Origin: Budorcas taxicolor
Lineage: Eukaryota > Chordata > Mammalia > Artiodactyla > Bovidae
NCBI RefSeq assembly: GCF_023091745.1
Contig: NC_068922.1
Span: 10,124,001-10,188,000 of the forward strand
DNA: 64,000 nucleotides
Reading direction: 5' to 3'
In this document: in pieces, positions 12,255 to 22,327 of the stretch
How positions within the stretch are numbered: position 1 is the stretch's first letter
How the letters are laid out: each line of letters begins with the position of its first letter
The notes under the pieces: model-generated
What the model was told of the DNA's origin: nothing
Seen by the model: the letters and a program-made list of their open reading frames with translations, nothing else
Databases searched by the model: none
Made by a program: the position numbers and the translations under genes

Positions 12255-12420
12255 CCTCTACCTTGGCTCATACTGAAATCATCTAGAGAGTTTTAAAAGA
12301 AATACTGATGCCTGGGTCGCACTTCCAGAGGTTCTGATTTAATTGGTCTGGGGTACGTCTTGGGCATGGGGAGTTTTTAAATCTCTCCAGGTGGTTTTAA
12401 TGTGCAGTCAAGGTTAAAAT
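12255..12420. repeat. MER5-like hAT fragment
   Basis: The phrases tactgatgcctgggtcgcac, ggttctgatttaattggtct and ctccaggtggttttaatgtg match the usual wording of MER5-type elements. It lies directly before the second member of the 91% pair. Confidence 0.6.
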
Positions 12421-12431
12421 CCACTGGCATA

Positions 12432-12593
12432 GAGAAACAGCAATGGTTCTTGAATTTAGCACACCTGAGACATGCCTAGCAGGCTTGATAAAACACAGAC
12501 TGCAACACTGCATCCCAGAGTTTCTGATTCAATGGTGCAGGCGAGGCCCCAGTTCTAACTAGTTCCTCGGCAGTGTTGCTACTCTGGCCTGAT
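12432..12593 (+). repeat. MER5-like element, member B of a 91% pair
   Basis: Matches 10999-11164, and the similarity extends into the preceding gaaacagca. It is followed by tttgagaaccac, a typical MER5 end. Confidence 0.7.
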
Positions 12594-13038
12594 TACCACC
12601 ATTTGAGAACCACTTATAACATCAGTGCAAACACTTTTCCCATCACGTTGATCTGGCTCCGATGAGATGCCTCAAGAAGCCAACACCCAATAAGACAACA
12701 TCCAGTGGAAAGAGAATCTTTCTGTTGCTTAGACCCCAAAGTTCTTAGTTCTGAGCCTCATTCTTACGTATTTCAAGAGAGTACCAGACTTTGGCAATGA
12801 GCCTGGAACTAGGTCTAGACCAAGTGGAACTGGGTCTAGTTTCAACTGTAGTTTCTGGTGTCACTTCTCTCATTTAAGTGTCCTGCTAACCCCTGGGAGG
12901 CACTTGACTGACTCCACCTGTTCTCCAGGTTCATGGCGAGGGCTAGCTCTAACTCAAGACCCAGGCGGAAAGCCCCTCTAGACTCTACAACCTTGTAGCT
13001 TGAGTGTGTGTGTGGGACCATCTACGAAATTACTGTGT
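12594..13038. other. Unassigned sequence
   Basis: Unique-looking. No gene or repeat recognised beyond the MER5 end. Confidence 0.4.
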
Positions 13039-13052
13039 CTCTGGGGCCCAAG

Positions 13053-13220
13053 CTAAACTAAGTCACTTCAGTCGTGTCCGACTCTGTGCGACCCCATAGA
13101 CGGCAGCCCACCAGGCTCCCCTGTCCCTGGGATTCTCCAGGCAAGAACACTGGAGTGGGTTGCCATTTCCTTCTCCATGAAAATATTCCATAAATGAATT
13201 TCAATAACTCTTAAACATTC
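13053..13220 (-). mobile_element. Bov-A monomer insertion with extra 5' sequence
   Basis: 13053-13178 is a minus-strand Bov-A monomer (cacttcagtcgtgtccgact through tgccatttccttctcc). Perfect 14-bp duplications ctctggggcccaag lie at 13039-13052 and 13221-13234. The right one lies 42 bp beyond the SINE 5' edge, so the inserted unit appears to carry 42 bp of non-SINE DNA (13179-13220). Confidence 0.8.
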
Positions 13221-13956
13221 CTCTGGGGCCCAAGAAGAGGGCAATTCTAGAACCTGTCAGACCGGCAAGAGCATCACCAAGTAGAGAGAATCCCCTGGGC
13301 TGCCCAGATCTGCCGGTGCAGTGGAAGAAGCAGGATGAGCCATGGTCCCCACTGATCATGTTCAAGATGCTCTGCAAAGCATCCAGAAGCAGGTCTGATG
13401 CTTTAGGTTCCCCAGGAATAAACTCTAAGAGATCTCAGACAACTGGGAGTGGCAGAGGCCCCAGTGAGGAATCCCTGCCTTCCTATATATTCCTTGTTAC
13501 TTTGGACATTTCAAACAATTGATTTATAAAAATCTAAAGGATATGATTTTTAACTTTGCTTTTTCCCCGAGCTGAGGAAGGTAGCCCTGCCAGCTGCATG
13601 TACATGAGACAAGAGCAGGCCTTCCATTAACATTCTTTTTCCTGAACGATAACCATAAAACACTTGCAAACCATACCTGTGAAATCTCATTGACCTACTT
13701 AGAAAGGCAAGGTAGATGATTTATCTGATGCAAATCCTGTTGTACATTTAGAAAAGAAAGCAAAGGCACAGAGATCACAAGATTTAGTGCTAGAGCTCAG
13801 GCAGAAGTTCCTGGTTCCACTCCAGGCTGAGAGGGAGAGGAGTTGAGGGGAGGGATCTCAAGGGACTACCTTGGAGGCCAGAGAGAGGCAGACGCGTGAA
13901 GCCCTTTCCCCATGCTAGCCTGAGACCTCTCTTTAGGCCTGTGTATACACCATGCT
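13221..13956. other. Unassigned sequence with MIR-like trace
   Basis: A MIR-like phrase on the minus strand may be present around 13735-13815 (cacagagatcacaagattta). No gene recognised. Confidence 0.35.
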
Positions 13957-14282
13957 GGGGCTTTCCTGATAGCTCAGTTGGTAAAGAATCCACCTGCAAT
14001 GCAGGAGACCCTGGTTTGATTCCTGGGTCAGGAAGATCTCCTGGAGAAGGGATAGTCTTCCCACTCCAGTATTCTTGGGCTTCCCTGGTGGCTCAGCTGG
14101 TAAAGAATCCGCCTGCAATGCGGGAGACCTGGGTTTGATTGCTGGGTTGGGAAGATACCCTGGAGAAGGGAAAGCCTACCCACTCCAGTATTCCGGCCTG
14201 GAGAATTCCATGGACTATAAAGTCCATGGGGTCGCAAAGAGTCGGACATGACTGAGCGACTTTCACTTCACTTTTCACTTTC
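13957..14282 (+). mobile_element. Bov-tA SINE with tandem tRNA-like heads
   Basis: There are two tRNA(Glu)-like heads in tandem: ctttcctgatagctcagttg at 13961 and cttccctggtggctcagctg at 14080. The BovB-like tail ends in ggggtcgcaaagagtcggac and a tract of cacttt repeats. Target duplications atac(a/t)ccatgct lie at 13945-13956 and 14283-14294. Confidence 0.9.
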
Positions 14283-14464
14283 ATACTCCATGCTTCTGTC
14301 TAAGATGTATTTCAAAAATTTTTGATGGAACATCAAACACCCCATACTTACAAACTGTATGTCACCTCCCCAGAGGCTGTGTTCTGAAGACAGGGGGTAT
14401 TGAAGGAACACCTCCAAGACAGTGTCCCATGGGCCCGATTTCATTTCAAAGAGCTGATGATTCA

Positions 14465-14640
14465 AACGTCAGTATGCATTAGATTCCCCTGCAGGTTTGT
14501 TAGAACCCAGGCTGCCAGGTCTTATCCGCCAGGTTTCTGATTCAGAAGGGCTAGGGTAGAGCCTAGGAATTTGCATTTCTAACAAAAGCCCAGGCGACCC
14601 TGCTGCTGCTGCTGCTGTGGGTCTGGGGACCACTCTGAAA
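14465..14640. repeat. MER5-like element with (CTG)n
   Basis: MER5-type wording: tttctgattcagaagggc, gaatttgcatttctaaca, ggggaccactctgaaaacca. An internal CTG run of about six units sits at 14600-14617. Confidence 0.7.
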
Positions 14641-14654
14641 ACCACTACAACAAG

Positions 14655-14830
14655 ACAGGGTTCCTTAGCCCTAGCTGTGTATCTGAATCACCCAAGAGTC
14701 TTTTAACAACTGTAAATACCAGGGTCACCCAGACCAACTAAATCAGCCTTTCTGCAGGTGAAGTCTGAATATTTATCTTTTTAAAGTGGTACCCAGGAGC
14801 AGCCAAGGTTGAGAACCTCTGCTTTAAGGA
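14655..14830. repeat. MER5/MER20-like fragment
   Basis: Diverged hAT-type wording: gtgtatctgaatcacccaag and ggttgagaacctctgctt. Confidence 0.5.
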
Positions 14831-14864
14831 AAACCCTCTGTAGAAGGATGAGGTATCCAAACCC

Positions 14865-15290
14865 TAGGTCAGCAGGTCTCAAAATGCAGTCCTGAATCCT
14901 CAGTATCACCATCAGCATCACCTCGCACCTTGTTAGCATAACAGATGCTTAGATCCTTAGACCTACAGAATCAGAAACCCTGAAAGCAGGGCCCAGAGAG
15001 CTGTTCTAACAAACTCTAGGGAAACCTGGGCTTCTCAGGTGGCTCAGTAGTGAAGAATCCACCTACCAGTGCAGGAAATACGGGTTCAATCCCTGGGTCA
15101 GGAAGGTGCCCTGGAGGAGGAAATGGCAACCCCTCCAGGATTCTTGCTTAGGAAGTTCCATGAACAGAGGAGACTGGCAGGCTCCAGTCCACGGGGTTGC
15201 AAAAGAGTTGGGCACTACATAGTGAATAAAAACAACAACAACCAGGGAAATCTGGGGTTTGGTAAAGTGTGAGAAACTACTACTCTAAGT
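14865..15290. repeat. MER5-like element split by a SINE
   Basis: The left part has catcagcatcacctcgcacc and cagaatcagaaaccctgaaa. The right part resumes at 15244 and ends gtgtgagaaactactactct. The Bov-tA at 15031-15243 was inserted into it. Confidence 0.7.
15031..15243 (+). mobile_element. Bov-tA SINE
   Basis: tRNA-like head (ggtggctcagtagtgaagaa), central caatccctgggtcagg, then the BovB-like tail ending in an A/C-rich tract. Flanked by agggaaacctggg (15018-15030) and agggaaatctggg (15244-15256), a 13-bp duplication with one change. Confidence 0.9.
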
Positions 15291-17089
15291 CCTTGGCATC
15301 CCACACCAGACGACCCCCTAGAAGGTGGACTAGAGAGCAGCAACTGAGGCAGGGCCCACAGCCGGCCACAGGCACCGGCTGCTCAGAGAGTGGCTGGGCT
15401 GGGAGGGACAAGAAAGGGGACCATTTATCAGGCTGTCAGTGAGGTGCCCTGGCACACTGCTACCATCCTTTCAGGGACATCTGGCTTCTAAGTTCTGCAA
15501 GCGACTTTGCAATGGGGCTCACCCTTGAACACACAGATGCAGGTCTAGCTTCAGGCAAAATTGGGAGGGAGCTAAAACCAAGCCTGATCTTCCCTCTCTG
15601 CCTTTCCTGACCCCTCCCATGTTTCATCCACTGCCACTAATTCTCCAAGGAGGTTTCTGCCATGGCCTTTGCCGCTCTTAAGTGACAGCTCAAAGTGACT
15701 AATTATACTTGAAAGTGTCATGACCTTTCAAGGGTATACTCATTCCAACAAGGACAATGGGATGAACTAGGCTAAACACTTCAAAGATGTAGCGCTGGGT
15801 TCTTGACTCCTCTCCCTAGTAGGGAATAGATCACCTCCCTCAGATGTTTACCGCCTGAGTTCATCTCTGTCTGTCCCCTCTTGCCTTCTGTACCCTAAAT
15901 CTAAGCCGTATGGTACACTAGTGGACGCTGCTTTGTGGCTCTGGAATCCAGGCTTGCCTTGTGATTTCCTTCAGCTATTGGGATGTTTGAAACCATGATG
16001 CAGAGACTTGAATAGCTCTTTAGCATTTGGGCTTGCTTTCTTGCTGAGACCATCATGTAAACGAGTCCCAAGCTGGTGCTTTCCCTACGTGGAGGGGGAC
16101 CAATGCACTCTGGCTGTGAGTGAGCCGTCCTAAATCACCCCGTCAGCTAATTTATCAAATGACCACAAAAGAGCACACCCAGAGAAGTCAACCTGGTCCA
16201 GACAGAAGAACCACCCAAGTGAGCCCCAAAATGGGGGACTAAAGAAACTGCTGTTCTTCAGAACCACTAATATTTGGGTTGCTTTGTACGCAGCAAAAGC
16301 TAAAAACGGACACACCCGGTTACACTAAAATTGTCTTCACTGCATCTAAAGATTACCTGAAAAGAGAAATCATCTCAGAAGTGCGTCCGCTTCTGTAGTG
16401 CCTTCCCTGACCATCGCCCCCAATATACCCTCCATTGCTAAGTTGCTGACCCCTTGTATGTTTTCCTGTAGGATACGTGTCTGTGTCTGCCTAATGCTTA
16501 CCACTATAATTTCCACTTCTGCTTCTCTGCCTGCCCTTGACCCTTGATCTTAGAGCCAGCAACTCTGTCCCAGTTGCCTTTGTATTTCAAGCTCCTAATG
16601 CATTTCTTTGCATTATGCTGGACTGAACAAAATGGGATACTTGATTAAGCTGGAGTGAGGGGGAGAAAGTTGTCAGCAACGGTTTGCTTTTCTCACAGGC
16701 TGAAGCATCAAACCTTCCCACAGGACAATCCACACCCATCAAGCTTCCAAACTGATGTTTATCTGGCTCAGGACCCTTCAGAACATGAAAGTCCTTGTCT
16801 TGTGAGCCAGGGACTACCTGCCTCCTTAACTTCATGAGAGTTTATATGAAAAAAAAAAAAAAAAGTTGTATTCAAATATCCCAAAGACTTCTAGTTTGCA
16901 TTATTTTCCTCATTTTACCACCCATGATGGGATAGGAAGAGATTCTATTAACCCATAATAACAGCACATATCCAAGATGACTAATTCACTCCTTTCTCCA
17001 AACACCTGTTTCCCTCAGTCATAGGGGAAATCTGGAAATAACTAATGATAAAAAACAAAAACAAAACTTGCTTATCCAGGTGACATTAG
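15291..17089. other. Unassigned sequence
   Basis: Unique-looking DNA with no gene or repeat recognised. Poly(A) at 16850-16864. Overlapping frames of 60-82 codons at 16587-16837 on both strands show no motif. Confidence 0.4.
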
Positions 17090-17400
17090 GGCCCAATGTT
17101 ATGCTCTGAGCTATATATGCATCACTTTGCCCATTCCTTACAACTTTTTTTTTTTAAACTTTTGGGTCACACCCCACAGCATGTGAAGTCTTAGTTCCCC
17201 GGCCAGGGACTGAACCTGCACCCCCGGAACCCCATTGGAAAGTGGAGTCTTAAGCACTAGACCACTGAGGAAGTCCTCCATTCCTTACAACTCTTGAACT
17301 TATTATGATATCCATTTAACAGATGAAGGTTCGAGGCTCAGAGATGACAAGATTGATGCCCAGGTAGACGACCCAGATTTTTCTGATTCCAAAATGCTGC
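17090..17400 (-). repeat. MIR SINE interrupted by a CHR SINE
   Basis: Minus-strand MIR text on both sides of the CHR insertion: gctctgagctatatatgcat on the left and catttaacagatgaaggttc on the right. The two sides join across the 15-bp duplication that flanks the SINE. Confidence 0.65.
17146..17277 (-). mobile_element. CHR-type tRNA-derived SINE
   Basis: Minus-strand CHR text (gtcttagttccccggccagg, gactgaacctgcaccc) with a T-rich tail on the left. Perfect 15-bp duplications ccattccttacaact lie at 17131-17145 and 17278-17292. Confidence 0.9.
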
Positions 17401-17743
17401 TGTGAACATCACAGTGATGCTGAAATGCATGCCATCTATGCTGCATAGCTACCGTTCTGATGCCTCGTTTCTCTCACCCACCCATGGAGCGGACTCACTT
17501 TGTAGAGGAGAAACCATCTCAGGAGTGTTGCTTTGCTAAAGGCCCCCCCAACAAAGGAAGGTAACAGTCCCTGATCGGGCAAGCTTGCATCCTGGTGTGG
17601 CCTGTTATGAAGATGGGCTGCCTGAAGTGGCCTTGGCAAGGCTGCCACCTGAGTACATCGTTAGCAGAAAGGGTCGACGGGCGGTGGCAGGCAGGCAGAC
17701 AGGGACAGCAAAGAAGAAGATTAAAATAATTACAGCTCTAATT
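17401..17743. other. Unassigned sequence
   Basis: No repeat recognised. At 17721-17743 it becomes AT-rich, with a TAATTA-like motif just upstream of the palindrome. Confidence 0.35.
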
Positions 17744-17773
17744 GAGCAGAGGAGATTTTAATCTCCTCTGCTC
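17744..17773. repeat. 30-bp near-perfect palindrome
   Basis: The arm gagcagaggagatt (17744-17757) and its exact reverse complement (17760-17773) are separated by two bases. A further copy of the arm core, agaggagatt, follows at 17775-17784 and could pair with the right arm instead (10-bp stem, 5-base loop). Confidence 0.9.
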
Positions 17774-18764
17774 AAGAGGAGATTAAAAGGAGAAAGCCAT
17801 ATTGAAGAAGGCACTCGCTGTCCGCCCTGGGCCGTATTCCATCTGCCGCTGTAGCCGGACCGCCTTCCCTCCCTCCTGGCCCTCATTCAGTCCAGCAGCC
17901 ACCACCGCAGAGCCCCAGCCACAGCCCCGAGGAAAGGCATTCTTCGTGGAAGGCATCAGGTCAGATCCCAATGGAGAGCTGCTTCCACAAACAGCAGAGA
18001 GGAAGCAGCTCCGAGGAGTAGCCAGTGGCCTCCCGTTGGCAGCCCCCTGGCTTCGGGTTGCCAACAGCGCATGGATAGCAGAGAAGGAGGTGCCAGGACT
18101 CAGGGCAGCCCAGGGCAGGGGACTGGAGCAGCAAAGACAAGCCTGGGCCTTGTCTTCCGAAAACCAGCAGACGCAGCCCGGACTCCAAGAGCATCAGCCC
18201 CGGTCTCAGCTCAGCATCCTTCCTGCTCAGCTCCTTCTGGCTTCCCGTCGTGTGGGAGCAGGGCCAGGGAGCTGTTTTGCCTCATGCCTGGCACTCTTCC
18301 GGGGGCACTGGAGAAGACAGGCAAGAGCAGGGACTGGGGCCAGGAAGGAAATGAGAGGGCACATTAGGAGTGAGCGGCGGCGGCAGCCCCAGCATTTGCC
18401 AAGTCCATCTGTTTGCAGAAGACCCGAGAAGGTCAAGAGCACCAGATGGGAGCACGGAGCAGGAAAAACCTTCCGGCTGCCTTTCCCACATGGATAGCAG
18501 GCAGTCTCACCTAGAGGAAGGCGAGTTATATGGAATCCTCACACATGACATCTGGGCTCACTTCTTACTTGTGATGTGATGCAAAAGAGGACCAGAAACC
18601 TCAAGGCTCACCTTCTGTTACAGAAACTGCAGCAGGAATCTGTACAGGGCTCAAAAGAGCGAATAGCGGGTCGGGAGGTCAGGGGAGGGTGATCATTCAC
18701 CCCCTCCGAGGACCATGGAAACTGAGGAAAACCAAAATACTCCTCTCTCCTCACTGCCAAGGTT
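17774..18764 (+). other. GC-rich block with a 231-codon ORF, coding doubtful
   Basis: A plus-strand frame from 17802 to 18497 is open for 231 codons, the longest here outside a transposon. Its product would be rich in Arg, Ala, Pro, Gln and Ser. No domain, signal peptide or membrane segment is visible. Other frames on both strands are also open for 60-100 codons, as expected of GC-rich DNA where stop codons are rare. It could be noncoding regulatory DNA, a lncRNA exon or a chance ORF. The palindrome at 17744 lies directly upstream. Confidence 0.2.
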
Positions 18765-18939
18765 AAGCCAGTGCTTCTGAAATGGAAATGTTCATGCCAA
18801 TCAAGTGGATCTTAAAATGTGGATTATGACTCAGATGGTCTGGGGCGGGGCCTGAGATTCCGCATTTCAACCAGTCCTCAGGCGATGCTGACCCTGCTGG
18901 CCCATGGATCACTGAGTAGCAAAAATCCAGGCTTTTTTA
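18765..18939. repeat. MER5-like hAT element
   Basis: MER5-type wording: gtgcttctgaaatgg, ggtctggggcggggcctgag, caggcgatgctgaccctgct. Confidence 0.65.
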
Positions 18940-19150
18940 GGGACTCCCCTGGTGGTTCAGTCAGTAAAGGATCTGCCTGCAATTTAGGAGACCCGGGTTC
19001 AATCCCTGGGTTGGGAAAATCCCCCCTGGAAAAGGAAACGGTAACCCACTCCAGTATTCTTGCCTGGGAAATCCCAAGGACAGAGGAGCCTGGTGAGCTA
19101 CAGCCCGCAGGGTTGCAAGCGTCAGACATGACTTAGTAACTAAACAACCA
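18940..19150 (+). mobile_element. Bov-tA SINE
   Basis: tRNA-like head (ggactcccctggtggttcag), caatccctgggttggg, and a BovB-like tail with cccactccagtattcttgcc. It ends near actaaacaaccac. A CHR SINE follows directly. Confidence 0.85.
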
Positions 19151-19152
19151 CT

Positions 19153-19275
19153 AACACTGGTGGTCCAGTGGATTAGACGTGTGCTCCTAATGCAGAGGGA
19201 ATCAGTTTGATCCCTGGTGGGGGAACTAAGATCCCACACACTGCAAGGCACAACCTAATAAAGTTTTGGTTTTTT
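19153..19275 (+). mobile_element. CHR-2-like SINE
   Basis: ctggtggtccagtggattag at the head, tttgatccctggtgggggaa in the middle, aactaagatcccacacactg, and a short A-rich end. The first few head bases are missing. Confidence 0.8.
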
Positions 19276-19331
19276 AATCTAAACTATTTTAGAAACAGAC
19301 ACCTTGGTAGGATCAAAGCATTCTTTTTTGT

Positions 19332-19387
<56 letters not shown>
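19332..19387. repeat. Poly(A) followed by (TA)n microsatellite
   Basis: Sixteen A residues (19332-19347) run into about twenty uninterrupted TA units. Such pure AT repeats are usually length-polymorphic. Confidence 0.95.
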
Positions 19388-19388
<1 letters not shown>

Positions 19389-20101
19389 CTAATGTGATGA
19401 AAATTCTGCTGGCTTTAAAGATGGAATGGGGCTATGAGCCAAGGAATGTCGGTGGGATCTAAAACCTCAAAAAGCAAAACACTTCACTAATGCTGGCTTG
19501 GGACTGGAGATCACAGCTGGACATACGGCTACAGTGACCCTCCTGTCTCTTTCTCGCTTCTTTCCCATCGACTGAACCGAGGGAGGATAGCTGCCCCTAT
19601 AGAGCAGAGGCACTGGGGCTTGTCCAAAGGCGCAGCAGAAGAAAATGCAAACCACAGAGCTGGCCTGGCAGAAGCAGATCCTGTTTGGTCTGCTATATCC
19701 GTCAGGATAGGCAAGGTGATGCTGCAGTAACAAACAACCCACAGTCTCAGTGGCTTAAGGAACAGATGTGGCTTTATCCCTCACATGAAACCTGCTGTGG
19801 ATATGGGTAACTCTGGGAAATTTCAGAATCTCAAGTTGGCTTCTACCTTCTGGCACTGCCACATCAACCTGAGATCCTGTGCTTTCCATGACATGGGGGA
19901 GTGGGCTGGGAGCCAAGCACCGGCTGTGGAATGCTTCCATCTAGAAGTGATATGCTCACATTTCTTTGGCCAAAGCAAGTCACAGAGGGAAGAGCAGATG
20001 AGGAAGAGGAAGAGAGAAGAATGAGCAGACTTGCATCTGGTGGGGGCCTGGAGGAGAGGTTCCCAGCTTGCAGTCCTCCATAACAGTTTGTTATGAGGAT
20101 G
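19388..20101. other. Unassigned sequence, possible old repeat in part
   Basis: The text around 19690-19800 (cagtaacaaacaacccacag, tctcagtggcttaagg) resembles an old interspersed mammalian repeat that could not be named. No gene recognised. Confidence 0.35.
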
Positions 20102-20114
20102 AATCATAATTTTT

Positions 20115-20259
20115 TTTAATATTTATTTTACTTATTTGTTTGGCTGCATCGTGTGTTAGCTTCAGCATGTGGGATCTAGTTCCCTGACCAGGGATCGAAC
20201 CCAGGCCCCCTGCATTTGGAGTGTGGAGTCTTAGCCATTGGACCACCAGGGAAGTCCCA
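20115..20259 (-). mobile_element. CHR-2-like SINE
   Basis: Minus-strand CHR text (ctagttccctgaccaggg, atcgaacccaggccccctgc, ggaccaccagggaagtccc) with a T-rich tail at the left. Imperfect duplications aatcat(aa/gg)tttt lie at 20102-20112 and 20260-20270. Confidence 0.9.
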
Positions 20260-20390
20260 AATCATGGTTTTATAAGAGGTACTTTTTATAAACTGATTTG
20301 TATTTTTACATTTTGCATGTTCTAATGTAATAGTCTCCTCTTGGGTGACCTAGGATAGCTTTTGTATTTGGGGTTTCTCACGTGCTTTTT

Positions 20391-20538
20391 TACTAGATTT
20401 TTAAAAAACTGTTTATTTGGGGGCTTTTTTGGTTATGCCAGGTGGCATGTGGGGTGCTAGATACCCAGTCAGGGATCGAACCCATGCTCCCTGCAGTGGA
20501 AGCACAGAGCCTTAACCGCTGGACTGCCAGAGAAGTGC
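20391..20538 (-). mobile_element. CHR-2-like SINE
   Basis: Minus-strand CHR text (ggcatgtggggtgctagata, gtcagggatcgaacccatgc, cttaaccgctggactgccag). Imperfect 17-bp duplications lie at 20374-20390 and 20539-20555. Confidence 0.88.
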
Positions 20539-20555
20539 TTTCTCATACGCTTTTA

Positions 20556-21239
20556 TGTTCTAATCAGAGGTGTCCAGGCCAAGAAACCAGGAAACCTGAT
20601 TTTTGCTTCCAGCTCATCCTCTTCTCATTCGATGATATTAGATGACTGATTTATCTTGTTTTTTTTTTCTTTTTCTGTAAAACTGTACTAAATTGAAACC
20701 AGGGTTGTTATAAGGACCCAGTGATATAACAGATGGGATGTTAAGACTGAAAATGTGCCAGGCTTTTGCTACACGCATAAGTCTGTCACAAGACATCTCT
20801 TTGGTCTTTTTCTCACCCTTTATATGAGAACACTAGACTGTCCTCAATTATTTTAAAAATAATTCTGGATTTCCCAGGGATTAGCTCCTGAATCTTCTAC
20901 AGTCTTTAGGCTTCAGCCCTGCCATCTTTTCCCTCTCTCCTTCCAGCTCAGGGAAGATGGATTGCAGCTCGGAGGCTGACTGCAGCAGACTGTGCTCATA
21001 ACCCTGCCACAGCTGAAACTTTGATAGCTTATTTTAGTTCCTTTAAAAATGCCCAGGGTTGAAAAAAATAGCAAAATGTCTTGTTTCCAAGCCTTAATTT
21101 GATAAAGGATATTTCATAACAAAGCAAAACCATACCCAAGAGCCATCCACCATCATCCGTGATGGTAAAAGGATAAATGATTTCTCTTTGAGATGGGAAC
21201 TCCTCAGAAAAACTCTAATAAAAGCATGAAAGCATGAAG
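20556..21239. other. Unassigned sequence
   Basis: No gene or repeat recognised. T-rich run at 20656-20670. Confidence 0.4.
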
Positions 21240-22327
21240 TTTTATTGAGGGAAATTAAAGTATACCCAAAGAGATGAGTTTGTAAGACAGTATTGTGTAG
21301 ATATAAATTCTAGCTTTCTCTATAGATTTAATGCAATACCAAACAATATCCCAACTGTGGTTTGTGTCAAAACTTAGAAACTGATTTAAAAATTATAAAC
21401 AAATGAAAGAGCAAAGACAACAAAACGGTCTTGAACAAGAAGAATAAAGTTGGATGATTTACTTTCCCAGATAAAAAATATATATATATTTGGAGCATAC
21501 GGTAAATTAGTAAACAAGAATAGTTAACTGGAGGGATGGGGCATAACAGATGTGGGAAGCTGACTCCCATGCATAAATGGGCACTTGATTCATGACAAAA
21601 TTTGCAGAACAGAGCAGTGAGAAAAGAATGGATTTATCATTAAATGGAACTGGATCAACTGAATATCCACATGGAAGAAAATGAGGTCTTTAGACAAAGT
21701 ATTAAAATCCATATGGAAATAGTGAAAATGATGTTATTATTGTTTAGTCGCTAAGTCATGTCTAACTCTTTTTGCGATCCCATGGGCTATATATCCTGCC
21801 AGGCTCCTCCATGCATGGGATTTCACAGGCAAGAATACTGGAATGGGTTGCCATTTCCTTCTCCAGGGAATATTTCTGACCCAGTGATCAAACCAAAGTC
21901 TCCTGCATTGGCAGGCAGAATCTTTACCACTGAGCCACCCAAAACTGATGTATGAAATCAGTGTGCAAAAATCAATAAATGAATTGCACATAGATTGTTA
22001 ATCCAAATCAGAAAAGTAATAAAGCTATTCAAAACCCATAAAAGAACATTTTCCTAACCTTAGACTAAGCCGTGATTGTTTTAAGAGTATACAAAACACA
22101 CTAATCATAAGGGAAAAAATTGTTAAATTAAAATTAGCAACCTTGTTCATCAAAAGACTCCATTAAGAAAATGAAATAACATGTCACAGAGTGGAAGAAG
22201 ATATTTTCAACACATTCAACCAAGAGGTTCATATTCAAGCTATGTAAAGAGCTCCAACAAATCATTAAGACAAAAAAATCAATAGAAAAATATCAGAGTA
22301 GTCAGTCAAGAAGAATCTCAATCAATT
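21240..22327 (+). mobile_element. Old L1 fragment, ORF2 C-terminal part (left segment)
   Basis: Sense L1 ORF2 wording: gatttaatgcaataccaaac, ctggatcaactgaatatcca, then the region before the 3' UTR. A Bov-tA (21735-21940) and then two BovB insertions interrupt it. It resumes at 25916. Confidence 0.75.
21735..21940 (-). mobile_element. Bov-tA SINE
   Basis: Minus strand: tail part tttagtcgctaagtcatgtc, core gggttgccatttccttctcc, and tRNA-like head ending ctttaccactgagccaccc. Flanking aaaatgatgt (21725-21734) and aaaactgatgt (21941-21951) are an imperfect target duplication. Confidence 0.9.

Noticed and set aside
13961..14140. tRNA-like sequences (also at 15031, 32624, 33656, 35805 and the CHR heads)
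   Set aside because: They are the tRNA-derived heads of Bov-tA and CHR SINEs, followed by SINE bodies and flanked by target duplications. None has a full cloverleaf with acceptor stem.
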